Positions 26,522 to 35,133 of a stretch of DNA of 64,000 bases are shown here, piece by piece (the stretch's first letter is position 1; the number at the start of each line of letters is the position of its first letter). Position numbers and translations under genes: made by a program. The notes beneath the pieces are model-generated. The model ran no database searches and was not told where the DNA came from. It saw only the letters and a program-made list of their open reading frames with translations. Location of the stretch: positions 54,689-118,688 of the forward strand of contig SVLT01000006.1 of assembly GCA_015067845.1 (NCBI GenBank), in the 5' to 3' direction. The DNA comes from Oscillospiraceae bacterium. Lineage in GTDB: Bacteria > Bacillota > Clostridia > Oscillospirales > Oscillospiraceae.

Positions 26522-28230
26522 TGATTGCTGCCAAAACTCCCTGGAAGGATTACATGGGCGATGTGCCCATGCACTTGGATTATTTCGAAGGCTCTATGTT
26601 CGAGGGCATCGAGGCCACGGCAAAGAAATTCCCCAGCTATACCGCCTTTGATTTCATGGGCAAAGCCACCACTTATGGCCAACTGGTGCAGGAGATCGAA
26701 ACCTGTGCAAAATCTCTGAAAACCCTGGGCATCCGCCCCGGTGATAAGATCACTGTTGCCATGCCCAACTGCCCTCAGGCTATCTATATGTTCTACGCCA
26801 TCAACCGGGTGGGTGCCATCGCCAGCATGATCCATCCTCTGTCCGCTGAGAAAGAGATCGAATTCTACCTCAATGACTCCGGCTCTGTTGCGGCGATCAC
26901 TCTGGATCAGTTCTACGGAAAGTTTGCCAACATCCGGAAAAATACCGGCATCCGCAATCTGATCATCACCAGCATTGCCGATGCCCTCTCCCCCGTTATG
27001 AAAGTTGGCTATGCCCTGACACAGGGACGGAAGGTCGCACCCATTCCCAAGGATGCTCCCGTAATCATGTGGAAAGATTTTAAGGTCCTGAGCACCTGCG
27101 GACATGAGTATGCAGTCAAGCGGGAAGCTGGCGATCCTGCTGTCATTCTCTACTCCGGTGGTACCACCGGCACCAGCAAGGGCATCGTGCTGACCAATAA
27201 GAATTTCAACGCCTTGGCACAGCAGGTGGTTGCCACCAACCCCATGTTCCGTCCCGGTGACAAAATGCTGGCAGCCATGCCCGTTTTCCACGGCTTCGGC
27301 CTTGGCGTGTGCATCCACACCATGCTGTTCAACGGCGGCCGGTGCATCTTGGTGCCCCGGTTCACCCCCAAGAGCTACGCCAACGACCTTGTAAAGCACC
27401 GCTGCAACTTTATCGCCGGCGTGCCCACCCTTTATGAAGCATTGCTCCGTCTGAAAGACATGGACGGTGCGGATCTGAGCTGCCTGAAGGGCGTTTTCTC
27501 CGGCGGCGACAGTCTGTCCGTGGAGCTGAAAAAGAAATTCGACAAATTCCTCTACGATCACAAGGCATCCATTCAGGTGCGTGAAGGCTACGGCACCACA
27601 GAGACCGTCACCGCCTGCTGTCTGACTCCCACCCACATGAGCAAGGAAGGCTCCATTGGTCTGCCCTTCCCCGATACCTATATCAAGATCGTGGAACCGG
27701 GCACGGACAAGGAAGTGCCTTACGGTCAGGAGGGTGAGATCCTGCTGGCTGGCCCTACGGTGATGCAGGAATATATGCACCATCCCGAGGAAACCGCCCA
27801 GACTCTTCGTAAGCATGAGGACGGCCTGACCTGGGTCTACACCGGCGACCTGGGCATTATGGACGAGCAGGGCTTTGTGTATTTCAAGGGCAGAGCCAAG
27901 CGGATGATCGTCACCTCCGGCTACAATGTCTACCCTGCCCAGCTGGAAAATATTTTGGATGCCCACGACTTTGTGCAGATGAGCTGTGTCATCGGCGTTC
28001 CCGATTCTTACAAGATGCAGAAGGTCAAGGCATTTGTGAAGCTGGCTGCAGGAGTTGCTGCAACCGATGCAACCAAGCAGGCTATTATGGATCACTGCCG
28101 CAAGCACATCGCCAAATACGCCATGCCCTATGACATCGAATTCAAGGACGAGATACCCAAGACCTTGGTGGGCAAGGTCGCTTACCGGGTTTTGGAGGAG
28201 GAAGAGTTGAAAAAGCAGGAGAAATCATAA
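26521..28230 (+). CDS. AMP-dependent acyl-CoA synthetase / acid-CoA ligase
   Basis: A 569-residue ANL-superfamily ligase that adenylates a carboxylic acid and joins it to CoA or another thiol. The P-loop is LYSGGTTGTSKGIVLT, motif A5 is GYGTTETVTACC, A7 is YTGDLGIMDEQGF, A8 is FKGRAKRMIVTSGYNVYP, and the A10 lysine is in PKTLVGKVAYR. The start shares one base with the preceding stop, and the hydrolase gene begins 1 base after its stop, so the three products are made together. Substrate chain length cannot be read. Confidence 0.92.
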   Translation: MIAAKTPWKDYMGDVPMHLDYFEGSMFEGIEATAKKFPSYTAFDFMGKATTYGQLVQEIETCAKSLKTLGIRPGDKITVAMPNCPQAIYMFYAINRVGAIASMIHPLSAEKEIEFYLNDSGSVAAITLDQFYGKFANIRKNTGIRNLIITSIADALSPVMKVGYALTQGRKVAPIPKDAPVIMWKDFKVLSTCGHEYAVKREAGDPAVILYSGGTTGTSKGIVLTNKNFNALAQQVVATNPMFRPGDKMLAAMPVFHGFGLGVCIHTMLFNGGRCILVPRFTPKSYANDLVKHRCNFIAGVPTLYEALLRLKDMDGADLSCLKGVFSGGDSLSVELKKKFDKFLYDHKASIQVREGYGTTETVTACCLTPTHMSKEGSIGLPFPDTYIKIVEPGTDKEVPYGQEGEILLAGPTVMQEYMHHPEETAQTLRKHEDGLTWVYTGDLGIMDEQGFVYFKGRAKRMIVTSGYNVYPAQLENILDAHDFVQMSCVIGVPDSYKMQKVKAFVKLAAGVAATDATKQAIMDHCRKHIAKYAMPYDIEFKDEIPKTLVGKVAYRVLEEEELKKQEKS

Positions 28231-28231
28231 T

Positions 28232-28975
28232 ATGAAACGAATCTGTGACATTAAGTACAATGACTTGGAAAACAGCTATGTGGATCTGTATCTGCCCGAT
28301 GGAGAATGCACGGATCTTCTGATTTGGTTCCACGGCGGCGGTCTTGTGAATCTGGACCGCACCAAAATCAGCTTTGCGGAGGACCTGACTCTGGCAGGCG
28401 TGGGCGTTGCCTCTGTGGAATATCGGATGTATACCCACGGCGCAAAATTCCCGGACTTTTTTGTCGACTGCGCCAATGCGGTTAGATTCATTCAGGACAA
28501 CATTCAGATTTATGCCAATCCCAAGCGATTCTTCATCTCCGGCCAGTCCGCCGGGGCCTACATCACACTGATGCTGGCATTTGACAAAACATATCTGGAA
28601 AACGCAGGTGTAGATTCCTCTTCCATCGCCGGCTTCATATCCGACAGCGCTCAGACGACCACCCATTTCGCTGTCCTGCGGGAACGGGGCATTGATCCCA
28701 GTCTGGAACGGATCGACGATGCCGCGCCCCTGTACCACATCAGCAAGGAAACCTCCCTGAACAGTCTCCTTTTGATCTACTACACCAATGATGTGGTTTG
28801 CCGTCCGGAGCAGAATAAGCTGCTTTACGCCAGTCTTCGAAAGCTGTGCCCCGATTTGAACGTACAGATTAAAGAGCTCCCCGGTAAACACACCAACGGC
28901 TCCGAACACCGCAACGAACGCGGGTCTTTTGACTTTAACGATACGGTTCTGGAATTTATCCGCAGTTTAGATTGA
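28232..28975 (+). CDS. Alpha/beta hydrolase (esterase/lipase-like)
   Basis: A 247-residue alpha/beta hydrolase of the hormone-sensitive-lipase style. The oxyanion motif is IWFHGGGLVN, the nucleophile elbow is ISGQSAGAYI, and the late histidine is in LPGKHTNGSEH. There is no signal peptide, so it acts in the cytoplasm. Co-translation with an acyl-CoA ligase and an E2-like protein suggests it releases or transfers an acyl ester in the same pathway. Confidence 0.88.
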   Translation: MKRICDIKYNDLENSYVDLYLPDGECTDLLIWFHGGGLVNLDRTKISFAEDLTLAGVGVASVEYRMYTHGAKFPDFFVDCANAVRFIQDNIQIYANPKRFFISGQSAGAYITLMLAFDKTYLENAGVDSSSIAGFISDSAQTTTHFAVLRERGIDPSLERIDDAAPLYHISKETSLNSLLLIYYTNDVVCRPEQNKLLYASLRKLCPDLNVQIKELPGKHTNGSEHRNERGSFDFNDTVLEFIRSLD

Positions 28976-28987
28976 TATTACAATAAA

Positions 28988-29011
28988 AAGGCACCGCAGG
29001 AGCGGTGCCTT
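28988..29011. terminator. Bidirectional terminator
   Basis: A 10-bp stem AAGGCACCGC / GCGGTGCCTT with AGGA loop between convergent genes. Confidence 0.8.
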
Positions 29012-29015
29012 TGCT

Positions 29016-29555
29016 TTATAATAGATGCTCATCATAAACGGCTCTTGTGCCGCCGATGAATTTGGGGCGTGTCCGGGCTGCAACGATCAGGGCTTCGCCG
29101 ATCCGGTTATTCTCCAGACGCACCGGAACAGCCACCTTTTTCATGTGCATACCGATGAGGGTCAGGCCAATGTCAATACCGGCATCCGCCTTGATTTCCT
29201 CCACAGCCACGGGATCGGTAAATCCTGCGTATGCCTGTGTAGCCAAAGAGCCGCCAGCCTTGGGCTGGGGTACAACATTAACGGGTTCGGCAAACGGAAC
29301 AGCCGCCCGTTCCACGATAATGGCCCGGTTAAGATGCTCACAGCACTGCACCGCCAGATAGTATCCGTTTTCCTTGACATATTCATGCAGAGCATCGAAA
29401 ATCTCCTTGGCAGTGTCGGGATTGGAATTGGTACCGATCTTGGAACCAAGCACTTCACTGGTGGAACATCCCACCACAATAATACTGCCGGGTTTCAGAT
29501 TTACTTTGCATCCTAATTCTTCAATGACCGCACGGGTCTGCTGATAAATGGTCAT
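29016..29555 (-). CDS. DUF436 / TIGR01440 family protein (YwlG-like)
   Basis: A 179-residue protein matching the DUF436 family, conserved in Firmicutes without known function. Recognisable stretches are IIVVGCSTSEVLGSKIGTNSN, YYLAVQCCEHLNRA and GGSLATQAYAGFTDPVAVEEI. The start at 29555 follows AAAGGAG; an extra ATG three codons earlier lacks spacing. An extended -10 (TGC-TATAAT on the minus strand) lies at 29585-29590. Confidence 0.88.
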   Translation of the reverse strand: MTIYQQTRAVIEELGCKVNLKPGSIIVVGCSTSEVLGSKIGTNSNPDTAKEIFDALHEYVKENGYYLAVQCCEHLNRAIIVERAAVPFAEPVNVVPQPKAGGSLATQAYAGFTDPVAVEEIKADAGIDIGLTLIGMHMKKVAVPVRLENNRIGEALIVAARTRPKFIGGTRAVYDEHLL

Positions 29556-29885
29556 GGAATTCACTCCTTTGTGTTTATGGTGATATTATAGCAAAGAGTT
29601 TCCGCATTTTCCAGTAGTAATTGAAAGAATATTTTGAGATTAAAAGCGTTTCGTTAACACATTGTAGGGGGGCGGCGCCCACGACGCCCCGTATACGGTC
29701 CCCTTTTGCGCCTTCGGCGCAGGAGACTACGGGACTCGATTTACATTTTCGCCTTTGGCGAAAATAATTGTGTTGCCGCCGTCCAGCCGGCGGCAAGCAA
29801 CAGTCCCCCGGACTGTTGCATTTAGATTGGTTCGAGTCCCGCTCCACGAAAAAATCCCACGCCCCGTATGGGGTGTGGGATTTTT
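29556..29885 (-). other. Non-coding block between DUF436 and tRNA-Val
   Basis: This 330-base stretch has no gene. Reading away from tRNA-Val it holds the tRNA terminator, the tRNA-derived structured element, a small hairpin TGCGCC-TTC-GGCGCA (29707-29721), an incomplete GTAGGGG repeat (29664-29703) and then the probable DUF436 promoter. Confidence 0.8.
29722..29848 (-). repeat. tRNA-Val-derived structured element (T-arm echo)
   Basis: Read on the minus strand, an inverted T-arm copy (GCGGGACTCGAACC, within 29829-29848) is followed by TAAATGC. Next come a hairpin GCAACAGTCC/GGACTGTTGC (29797-29819), an abutting hairpin TTGCCGCCG-GCTGGA-CGGCGGCAA (29773-29796), a third hairpin TTTTCGCC/GGCGAAAA (29746-29764) and TAAAT. 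It ends with an 18-base direct copy of the tRNA-Val 3' end (29722-29739, identical to 29890-29907). The plan matches the element behind tRNA-Ala, with different stem bases and the same GCTGGA loop. Confidence 0.8.
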
Positions 29886-29886
29886 T
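29849..29886 (-). terminator. Terminator of tRNA-Val
   Basis: A 17-bp stem (AAAAAATCCCACGCCCC and near-perfect complement, one G-T pair) with GTAT loop starts right after the tRNA and carries a T6 arm. Confidence 0.85.
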
Positions 29887-29962
29887 GGTGGAGACTACGG
29901 GACTCGAACCTGTGACCTCATGCGTGTGAAGCATGCGCTCTAACCAGCTGAGCTAAGCCTCC
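29886..29962 (-). tRNA. tRNA-Val (anticodon CAC)
   Basis: Cloverleaf with acceptor GGAGGCT/AGTCTCC, D-stem GCTC/GAGC, anticodon stem CATGC/GCATG, loop TTCACAC, T-loop TTCGAGT and encoded ACCA. The anticodon CAC reads GTG. The T-stem ACAGG/CCCGT has one A-C mismatch. The promoter lies just upstream. Confidence 0.92.
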
Positions 29963-29980
29963 ATATTGGGAACAGGTAAA

Positions 29981-30008
29981 ATTATAGCATACTTTGGAAA
30001 TTTGTCAA
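29981..30008 (-). promoter_or_regulatory. Promoter of tRNA-Val
   Basis: Minus-strand TTGACA and TATAAT are 16 bp apart with TG before the -10. Confidence 0.8.
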
Positions 30009-30105
30009 GCACCAGTTTTTTCGCTTTTGCAAAAGATTTTACTTCCATTCCTGGCATATATATGCTATGATATAAAATAGACAAAAATCGACAAGGAGAA
30101 TCACT

Positions 30106-31926
30106 ATGAAAAACTCTTTTAAACGCATAGGCGCCGGTATGCTTGCTCTGTGCATGGTGTTGGCGATCGTCTTCACCGCCCTCCCCACAGATGTCTTTGC
30201 AGCAACTATCACCTATTCTTCTTCCTCCAACTCCGGCACCCGTGACGAGATCTGTATCTCTCTTGATGGAACAGGTGCTGCCGACTACTACACATCATCC
30301 TATACATTCGATACCCTTTCTCAGCAGAGTTCTGACCAGCTTCTGCAATCTCTGCGCACGCTGATGACCAGCACACATACGAAAATAACCTCTTACGACA
30401 ATTGCAGAGATTACGCTACCCGGACCGACTGTGAAAACGAAGATGGCCGCGTTATCCTGCTGTATACCAGCTATTCCGCCACCAGAAGCCAGTACAACGG
30501 CTGGAACCGGGAGCATGTGTGGCCCCAGTCCCTGGGCGGTGGAAATACCAGCGGCGGTGGTGCTGACTTGCACCATGTACGTCCCTCGGACGCCGGTGTC
30601 AACAGCTCCAGAGGCAACAAGAAGTACGGTGATTCCAACAACGGAACGGAAAAATACGGCACCAATCCTGCAACGGGTTACCTTGGCGGTACTTACAACA
30701 GCACCTATTTTGAGCCTTTGGACAATGTAAAGGGCGATGTAGCAAGAATTTGCCTTTATGTTTATGTCAGATGGGGCTCTGCTTGGGGCGCCGACAGCAT
30801 TACCGAAGTGTTCCAGAGCGTAGATGTCCTGCTGGAATGGATGGAACTTGACCCTGTTGACACCTGGGAAATGGGCAGAAATGAAGTTGTTGAAAACATT
30901 CAGGGCAACCGGAATGTGTTCATCGACTATCCCGAATACGCTTGGCTGCTGTTCGGCCGCGATGTTCCCGAAGGCATTACCACACCCTCTGACAACGACG
31001 GCGTAACCGCCAATCCCGGCGGCAATGGCGGCTCCGGTGGATCCTCTTCCGGCGGTTCCTCTTCCGGAAACACCGGAAATTACACTCAGGTTTCTTCCCT
31101 GAAAGACGGCGACAAGGTGGTCATCGTCAATCCCGGCAGCAACATGGCTCTGTCCTCTGCCAAGACCGGCTTTTACAATGTCGGTGTTGATGTGTCCACC
31201 GGTTTCGGAAGTATTTCCGGCACAGAAATCTTTACTGCAAAGAAAAACAGCGACGGAACCTGGACCTTCACTTCCGGTGACGGCAAAAAATTGGCTCTGG
31301 CTGATGAATACAATTCTCTGAACGATACCGGCACCCACGACAAATGGGAGCTGACCAGCGCCGGTACGAACCAATTCTACATGAAGAATGTGGGCCGCGG
31401 AGTTTACCTGGATTGGTATGCCGACAAGAGCAATTGGAGTACATATAATCCTGACACACTGGATGCAAACTATGTGTTGACCTTCTATACAGAAAAAACC
31501 ACCAGTTCCGGCGGTTCTTCCAGTGGGGGCAGTTCTTCTTCCGGTGGTTCCTCCAGTGGCGGTTCTTCCTCCGGCGGCAGCACAACGACTACCAAGCCCG
31601 CAACGCAACCCGCAACCCAGCCCTCCACGCAGGCTACCCAGCCCAGCACCGCGCCCTCTACCGGTACAAGCACCCCGGTGACCACAACACCCCCCACGTC
31701 CTCCAACGGCGCTCCTGCACCCATGGCCACCAACTCCGTTCCTGCTCCCACACTTCCCAAGGGAGATGAACAGAGCAATCCCAACTCCTGGATCCTGATC
31801 GTGATCCTGGTGGCAATTGCCTTGATCGGCGGCGGCGTGGCTGTTTACTTCCTCGTTATCCGGCCCAAGAAAGTCAAGTCTGTGACTGAGCCCGAGAACG
31901 AAGAAACCAACGACAATAACGAATAA
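30106..31926 (+). CDS. Secreted, membrane-anchored endonuclease I family nuclease
   Basis: A 606-residue protein. The signal peptide is residues 1-32 (cleavage after DVFA). A nuclease domain (~90-290) with NREHVWPQSLG and DLHHVRPSDAGVNSSRGNKKYG matches endonuclease I/NucM, whose His and Asn residues bind Mg2+. After a Gly/Ser linker comes a ~140-residue domain (YTQVSSLKDGDKVVIV...), then a Ser/Gly- and Thr/Pro/Gln-rich stalk, a transmembrane helix (about 562-583, WILIVILVAIALIGGGVAVYFL) and a short acidic tail. It probably degrades extracellular DNA at the cell surface. A possible extended -10 (TATGAT, 30066-30071) precedes it. Confidence 0.9.
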   Translation: MKNSFKRIGAGMLALCMVLAIVFTALPTDVFAATITYSSSSNSGTRDEICISLDGTGAADYYTSSYTFDTLSQQSSDQLLQSLRTLMTSTHTKITSYDNCRDYATRTDCENEDGRVILLYTSYSATRSQYNGWNREHVWPQSLGGGNTSGGGADLHHVRPSDAGVNSSRGNKKYGDSNNGTEKYGTNPATGYLGGTYNSTYFEPLDNVKGDVARICLYVYVRWGSAWGADSITEVFQSVDVLLEWMELDPVDTWEMGRNEVVENIQGNRNVFIDYPEYAWLLFGRDVPEGITTPSDNDGVTANPGGNGGSGGSSSGGSSSGNTGNYTQVSSLKDGDKVVIVNPGSNMALSSAKTGFYNVGVDVSTGFGSISGTEIFTAKKNSDGTWTFTSGDGKKLALADEYNSLNDTGTHDKWELTSAGTNQFYMKNVGRGVYLDWYADKSNWSTYNPDTLDANYVLTFYTEKTTSSGGSSSGGSSSSGGSSSGGSSSGGSTTTTKPATQPATQPSTQATQPSTAPSTGTSTPVTTTPPTSSNGAPAPMATNSVPAPTLPKGDEQSNPNSWILIVILVAIALIGGGVAVYFLVIRPKKVKSVTEPENEETNDNNE

Positions 31927-31935
31927 CATAGAATT

Positions 31936-31966
31936 TGCCCGGATGCGTTGCATCCGGGCATTTTTT
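31936..31966 (+). terminator. Terminator of the nuclease gene
   Basis: An 11-bp stem TGCCCGGATGC / GCATCCGGGCA followed by T6. Confidence 0.9.
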
Positions 31967-33245
31967 ATACAAATCGGTAATCGTCACCATCGACTTCCAA
32001 AGACCCGGCGTAATATGCGGCGATCGCATTTTCCAAGTCGATGGCATCCCGCACACCGGCGGTTTCATAGCAGGAGTGCATGGCCAGCTGAGGCAAGCCG
32101 ATATCTGCTGTGGGCACGGACACATGGGAAAGAGAGATGTTGCCCAAGGTGGAGCCGCCGGGGATGTCCGCCCGGTTGCAGTAGGTCTGCACCTTCACAT
32201 CTGCCTTTTGGCAAACCTTGCGGAAAATGGCCGCAGACACCCCATCGGTGCAGTAGCGCTGGCTGGCGTTGAATTTCAGCACCACACCGCCATTGACTAC
32301 GGGGGCATTGTTTGCATCGGCAAATTCCGGATGGTTGGGATGGACAGCGTGGGCGTTGTCTGCGGAGATCATAAAGGAATTGCTCAGCATCACCTGCTCA
32401 TCCAGGCCCAGTCCGGCGCAAATGCGGCTGAGGGTGGATTCCAGCAGCTTGGACGCTGCGCCCTGTACGGAAGCAGAGCCTACTTCCTCGCTGTCGAACA
32501 CGCACAGCATGGGGATGCTGTTGCCGTCCTCCGCTTTCAGGAAGCCCTGGGTGCAGCCCCATGCGCATTGCAGATCGTCCAAAGCGGCAGAGGAGATATA
32601 TTCCTCATCGATGCCCCAAACGGTGGCTTTTTGACGAATGTAGAGGTACAGATCGTGACCGAGAATCTTGCCGCCTGCCTCTTCTTCCAGCAAAGCCTGC
32701 AATTTTCCGGTGGCATCCGCGCCGCCCAGCAGGGGCAGCGTATCCACAGCAGGATTCCACTTGTAGCCCTCATTTGCCTGACGGTTCATGTGGATAGCCA
32801 CATTGGGGATCATCATCAGATCTCGGTCGATATCCACCAGACGGCTCTGAACACCATCTTCTGTTTCTACAAGCACACGGCCTGCAACGGACAGGGGTCT
32901 GTCCAGCCAGGGAGCCATCAACATTCCGCCGTACTTCTCCGTTGCCAGACGGGTGTATTTGCCTGTCAGCTCCCCATTTTCCTTGACCTTGAAGGTGGGA
33001 CGGTCGGAATGGCTTGCCGTCATCAAAAAGCCCTTGGGGGTGGTCTCCGGCACGCGGAATGCCAAGACCGCCGTACCGCCCCGGGTCAGATAGTACTTGC
33101 CGCCGGCGGTGAGATTCCATGCTTCGCCTTCAGACAGACGGGTGTAGCCCGCATCCTGCAAAATACCAGTCAAATAGGCCGCTGCGTGGTAAACGCTTAC
33201 CGACGCATCCAAAAAGGCCATAAGTTTTTCTGTTCTGTGATCCAT
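31965..33245 (-). CDS. apeB: M18 family aminopeptidase
   Basis: A 426-residue zinc aminopeptidase of the aspartyl aminopeptidase family. Metal ligands are visible in MTASHSDRPTFKVK, CVFDSEEVGSASVQGA and ISADNAHAVHPNHPE. It acts in the cytoplasm on N-terminal residues of peptides. It sits 12 bases after pepF on the same strand, so the two degrade peptides in sequence. The start at 33245 follows GGAGG. Its stop lies against the terminator T-run of the convergent nuclease gene. Confidence 0.92.
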   Translation of the reverse strand: MDHRTEKLMAFLDASVSVYHAAAYLTGILQDAGYTRLSEGEAWNLTAGGKYYLTRGGTAVLAFRVPETTPKGFLMTASHSDRPTFKVKENGELTGKYTRLATEKYGGMLMAPWLDRPLSVAGRVLVETEDGVQSRLVDIDRDLMMIPNVAIHMNRQANEGYKWNPAVDTLPLLGGADATGKLQALLEEEAGGKILGHDLYLYIRQKATVWGIDEEYISSAALDDLQCAWGCTQGFLKAEDGNSIPMLCVFDSEEVGSASVQGAASKLLESTLSRICAGLGLDEQVMLSNSFMISADNAHAVHPNHPEFADANNAPVVNGGVVLKFNASQRYCTDGVSAAIFRKVCQKADVKVQTYCNRADIPGGSTLGNISLSHVSVPTADIGLPQLAMHSCYETAGVRDAIDLENAIAAYYAGSLEVDGDDYRFV

Positions 33246-33257
33246 AATTACCTCCAA

Positions 33258-35012
33258 TTATGCTTCTACCAACCGGCAGAACAGCTCGATCTGATCTGCA
33301 ATGGTCTGCAATGCGCCACGCCAGAAGTCCTTATCTGTCAAATCAATATCTGCAACCTTTGCCACATCCTCTGCGGTGGCAATGGGGGTTGTGTGCAACA
33401 ACTTTTTATACTTTTCTACAAAGGCCACGCCCTCTTTTTCATACTGGGCGTACAGGCCCCGGGCGAACAGACCGCCAAAGGCATAGGGGAAGTTGTAGAA
33501 GGTAGGGCCGTAGTAGTGGCTCTTGCACACCCACATATAGGGGTGCATCACATCATTATCCAGGCCGTCACCGTAGGACTGCTTCTGGGCTTCGGTCATG
33601 TAGCCGCACAGGGTATCCGCATTCATGAACTGGGCTTCCCGGTTGGCAAAGACCATGGTCTCAAAGCGGTAACGGGAATAGATGTCACAGATGATCTGAG
33701 TGGCATCCTGCAACTGAGACTCGATCAGGGCGATCTGTTCGTTCTTATCTGCCGCCTTACCAATGGCGGACGCCATAACGATGCACTCGTTAAAGGTGGA
33801 TGCCGTCTCCGCCAGGGGCATGGAATAGTCCAGATTCAGCGGACGGTGATCCCGGATACACAGATTGTGGAACGCATGACCCAGCTCATGAGCCAGTGTC
33901 ACCACATCTCCGAACATGCCGTCGAAGTTTGTCAGAATCCGGCTTTCCCCCAAACACTCCACGCCGGCACAGAATGCGCCGCCGGCCTTGCCATCCCGGG
34001 GATAGAAGTCGATCCACGCCTCATCAAAGGCTTGGGCAACCATATCGGAAAGCTCCTGATCAAATTCCGCAAACAGGGAAACCAAATAATCCCGGGCCGC
34101 CTCAGCGGTAAATTTGGTGGATGTCTTGCCCATGGGCGCAAAAAGATCGTACCAGGGCAATCCCTTTTCGTGACCCAAAGCCTTACCCTTAGCCTTCAAA
34201 TACTGCCAGAATTTCGGCAGATATTCATCCATAGCGCCCAGCATGGCATCCAGGGTTTCCCGCTTCATGTCGGAGTGCTTCAAGGTACGCTCCAAGGGAG
34301 ATTCGTAGCCGCGCAGCTGGCAATCGGAAATGGTTTCCAGTTTGATGGAGTTCAGTGCATAGGCAACCGGATCCTTGATCCGGTCATAGCAGGCAAGTTC
34401 TGCCTCGTAAGCATCTTTACGAACGGAGGCATCGGCATCATAAGCCAAGTTTCGGATGGAAGACAGATTGGTGGTCGTTCCACGATAGGAAACCGGAACA
34501 GTACTGGTCAGATACTGCTGCATCTCGCTCCAGGCATCGCCGCCGGACATACCCATTTTAGCCATAACCGCTTCGCCAATACCGCTGAGCAGATAACGGC
34601 TGGATTCTTCCAGATTTTTGAACAGGAAGGCATAGTCTTTCAGGTCTTCGTCCCCTGCTACCAGCTCCTGTAGATTCTCCACCTTGGCAGCCCACTCTTT
34701 CCATGCGGCGAAAGGAGCAGCCACACCGCTGTACAGCTGCATCACCTGTCCCATACGGGAGCCGGCCTCCGGATCACGGGTATTGGCCGCCTGGCGCAAA
34801 GACGCATAACCGGCCAATTTGCTCACCAGCTTCATAAATTCTTCCTGCAATGCAATACCCTGCTTCAAGCCTTGCAGCGCTTCCAGCTCCGGCAGCTGGG
34901 CCGTCTGAGCCTGGATCTTCTCCACGAGCTCTCTCAGAGCATCCATATCTGCGCCATAGGCAGGATCGTCAAAGCCCTTGTAAATCGGGTCTAAGTTCCA
35001 TACATCATTCAT
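33258..35012 (-). CDS. pepF: Oligoendopeptidase F (M3B metallopeptidase)
   Basis: A 584-residue cytoplasmic zinc endopeptidase. The HExxH zinc motif is VTLAHELGHAFHN and the third ligand is in the downstream PLAETASTFNECIV. The M3 N-terminal helical domain precedes it. The ATG follows AGGAGG. Its own promoter (35045-35073) lies beside the Spo0A operator shared with the divergent spo0A gene, so peptide breakdown may be tied to sporulation control. Confidence 0.94.
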   Translation of the reverse strand: MNDVWNLDPIYKGFDDPAYGADMDALRELVEKIQAQTAQLPELEALQGLKQGIALQEEFMKLVSKLAGYASLRQAANTRDPEAGSRMGQVMQLYSGVAAPFAAWKEWAAKVENLQELVAGDEDLKDYAFLFKNLEESSRYLLSGIGEAVMAKMGMSGGDAWSEMQQYLTSTVPVSYRGTTTNLSSIRNLAYDADASVRKDAYEAELACYDRIKDPVAYALNSIKLETISDCQLRGYESPLERTLKHSDMKRETLDAMLGAMDEYLPKFWQYLKAKGKALGHEKGLPWYDLFAPMGKTSTKFTAEAARDYLVSLFAEFDQELSDMVAQAFDEAWIDFYPRDGKAGGAFCAGVECLGESRILTNFDGMFGDVVTLAHELGHAFHNLCIRDHRPLNLDYSMPLAETASTFNECIVMASAIGKAADKNEQIALIESQLQDATQIICDIYSRYRFETMVFANREAQFMNADTLCGYMTEAQKQSYGDGLDNDVMHPYMWVCKSHYYGPTFYNFPYAFGGLFARGLYAQYEKEGVAFVEKYKKLLHTTPIATAEDVAKVADIDLTDKDFWRGALQTIADQIELFCRLVEA

Positions 35013-35044
35013 AAGCGTGCCTCCTGTGAAGTGTATTTTTTATT

Positions 35045-35073
35045 ATTTTACATAAAATACTCCCTTGCGTCAA
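35045..35073 (-). promoter_or_regulatory. Promoter of pepF-apeB
   Basis: Minus-strand TTGACG and TAAAAT are 17 bp apart. Confidence 0.7.
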
Positions 35074-35087
35074 CTAGAAAACGGAAA

Positions 35088-35114
35088 TGTCGAATTTTGT
35101 CGACCGTTGTCGAA
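35088..35114. promoter_or_regulatory. Three tandem Spo0A boxes at one-helical-turn spacing
   Basis: TGTCGAA at 35088-35094, TGTCGAC at 35098-35104 and TGTCGAA at 35108-35114 start exactly 10 bases apart. TGTCGAA is the known 0A-box core. The array lies between the pepF and spo0A promoters, 15 bp from the pepF -35 and 19 bp upstream of the spo0A -35. Confidence 0.85.
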
Positions 35115-35133
35115 CGATTGTTTACATTACCCC

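Noticed and set aside
26515..28107. A 530-codon open frame opposite the acyl-CoA ligase
   Set aside because: It is the complement of a gene with complete ANL motifs and matches no family.
31935..34673. A 912-codon open frame opposite the two peptidase genes
   Set aside because: It runs across two real genes and their spacer on the other strand, with no start signal or recognisable domain.
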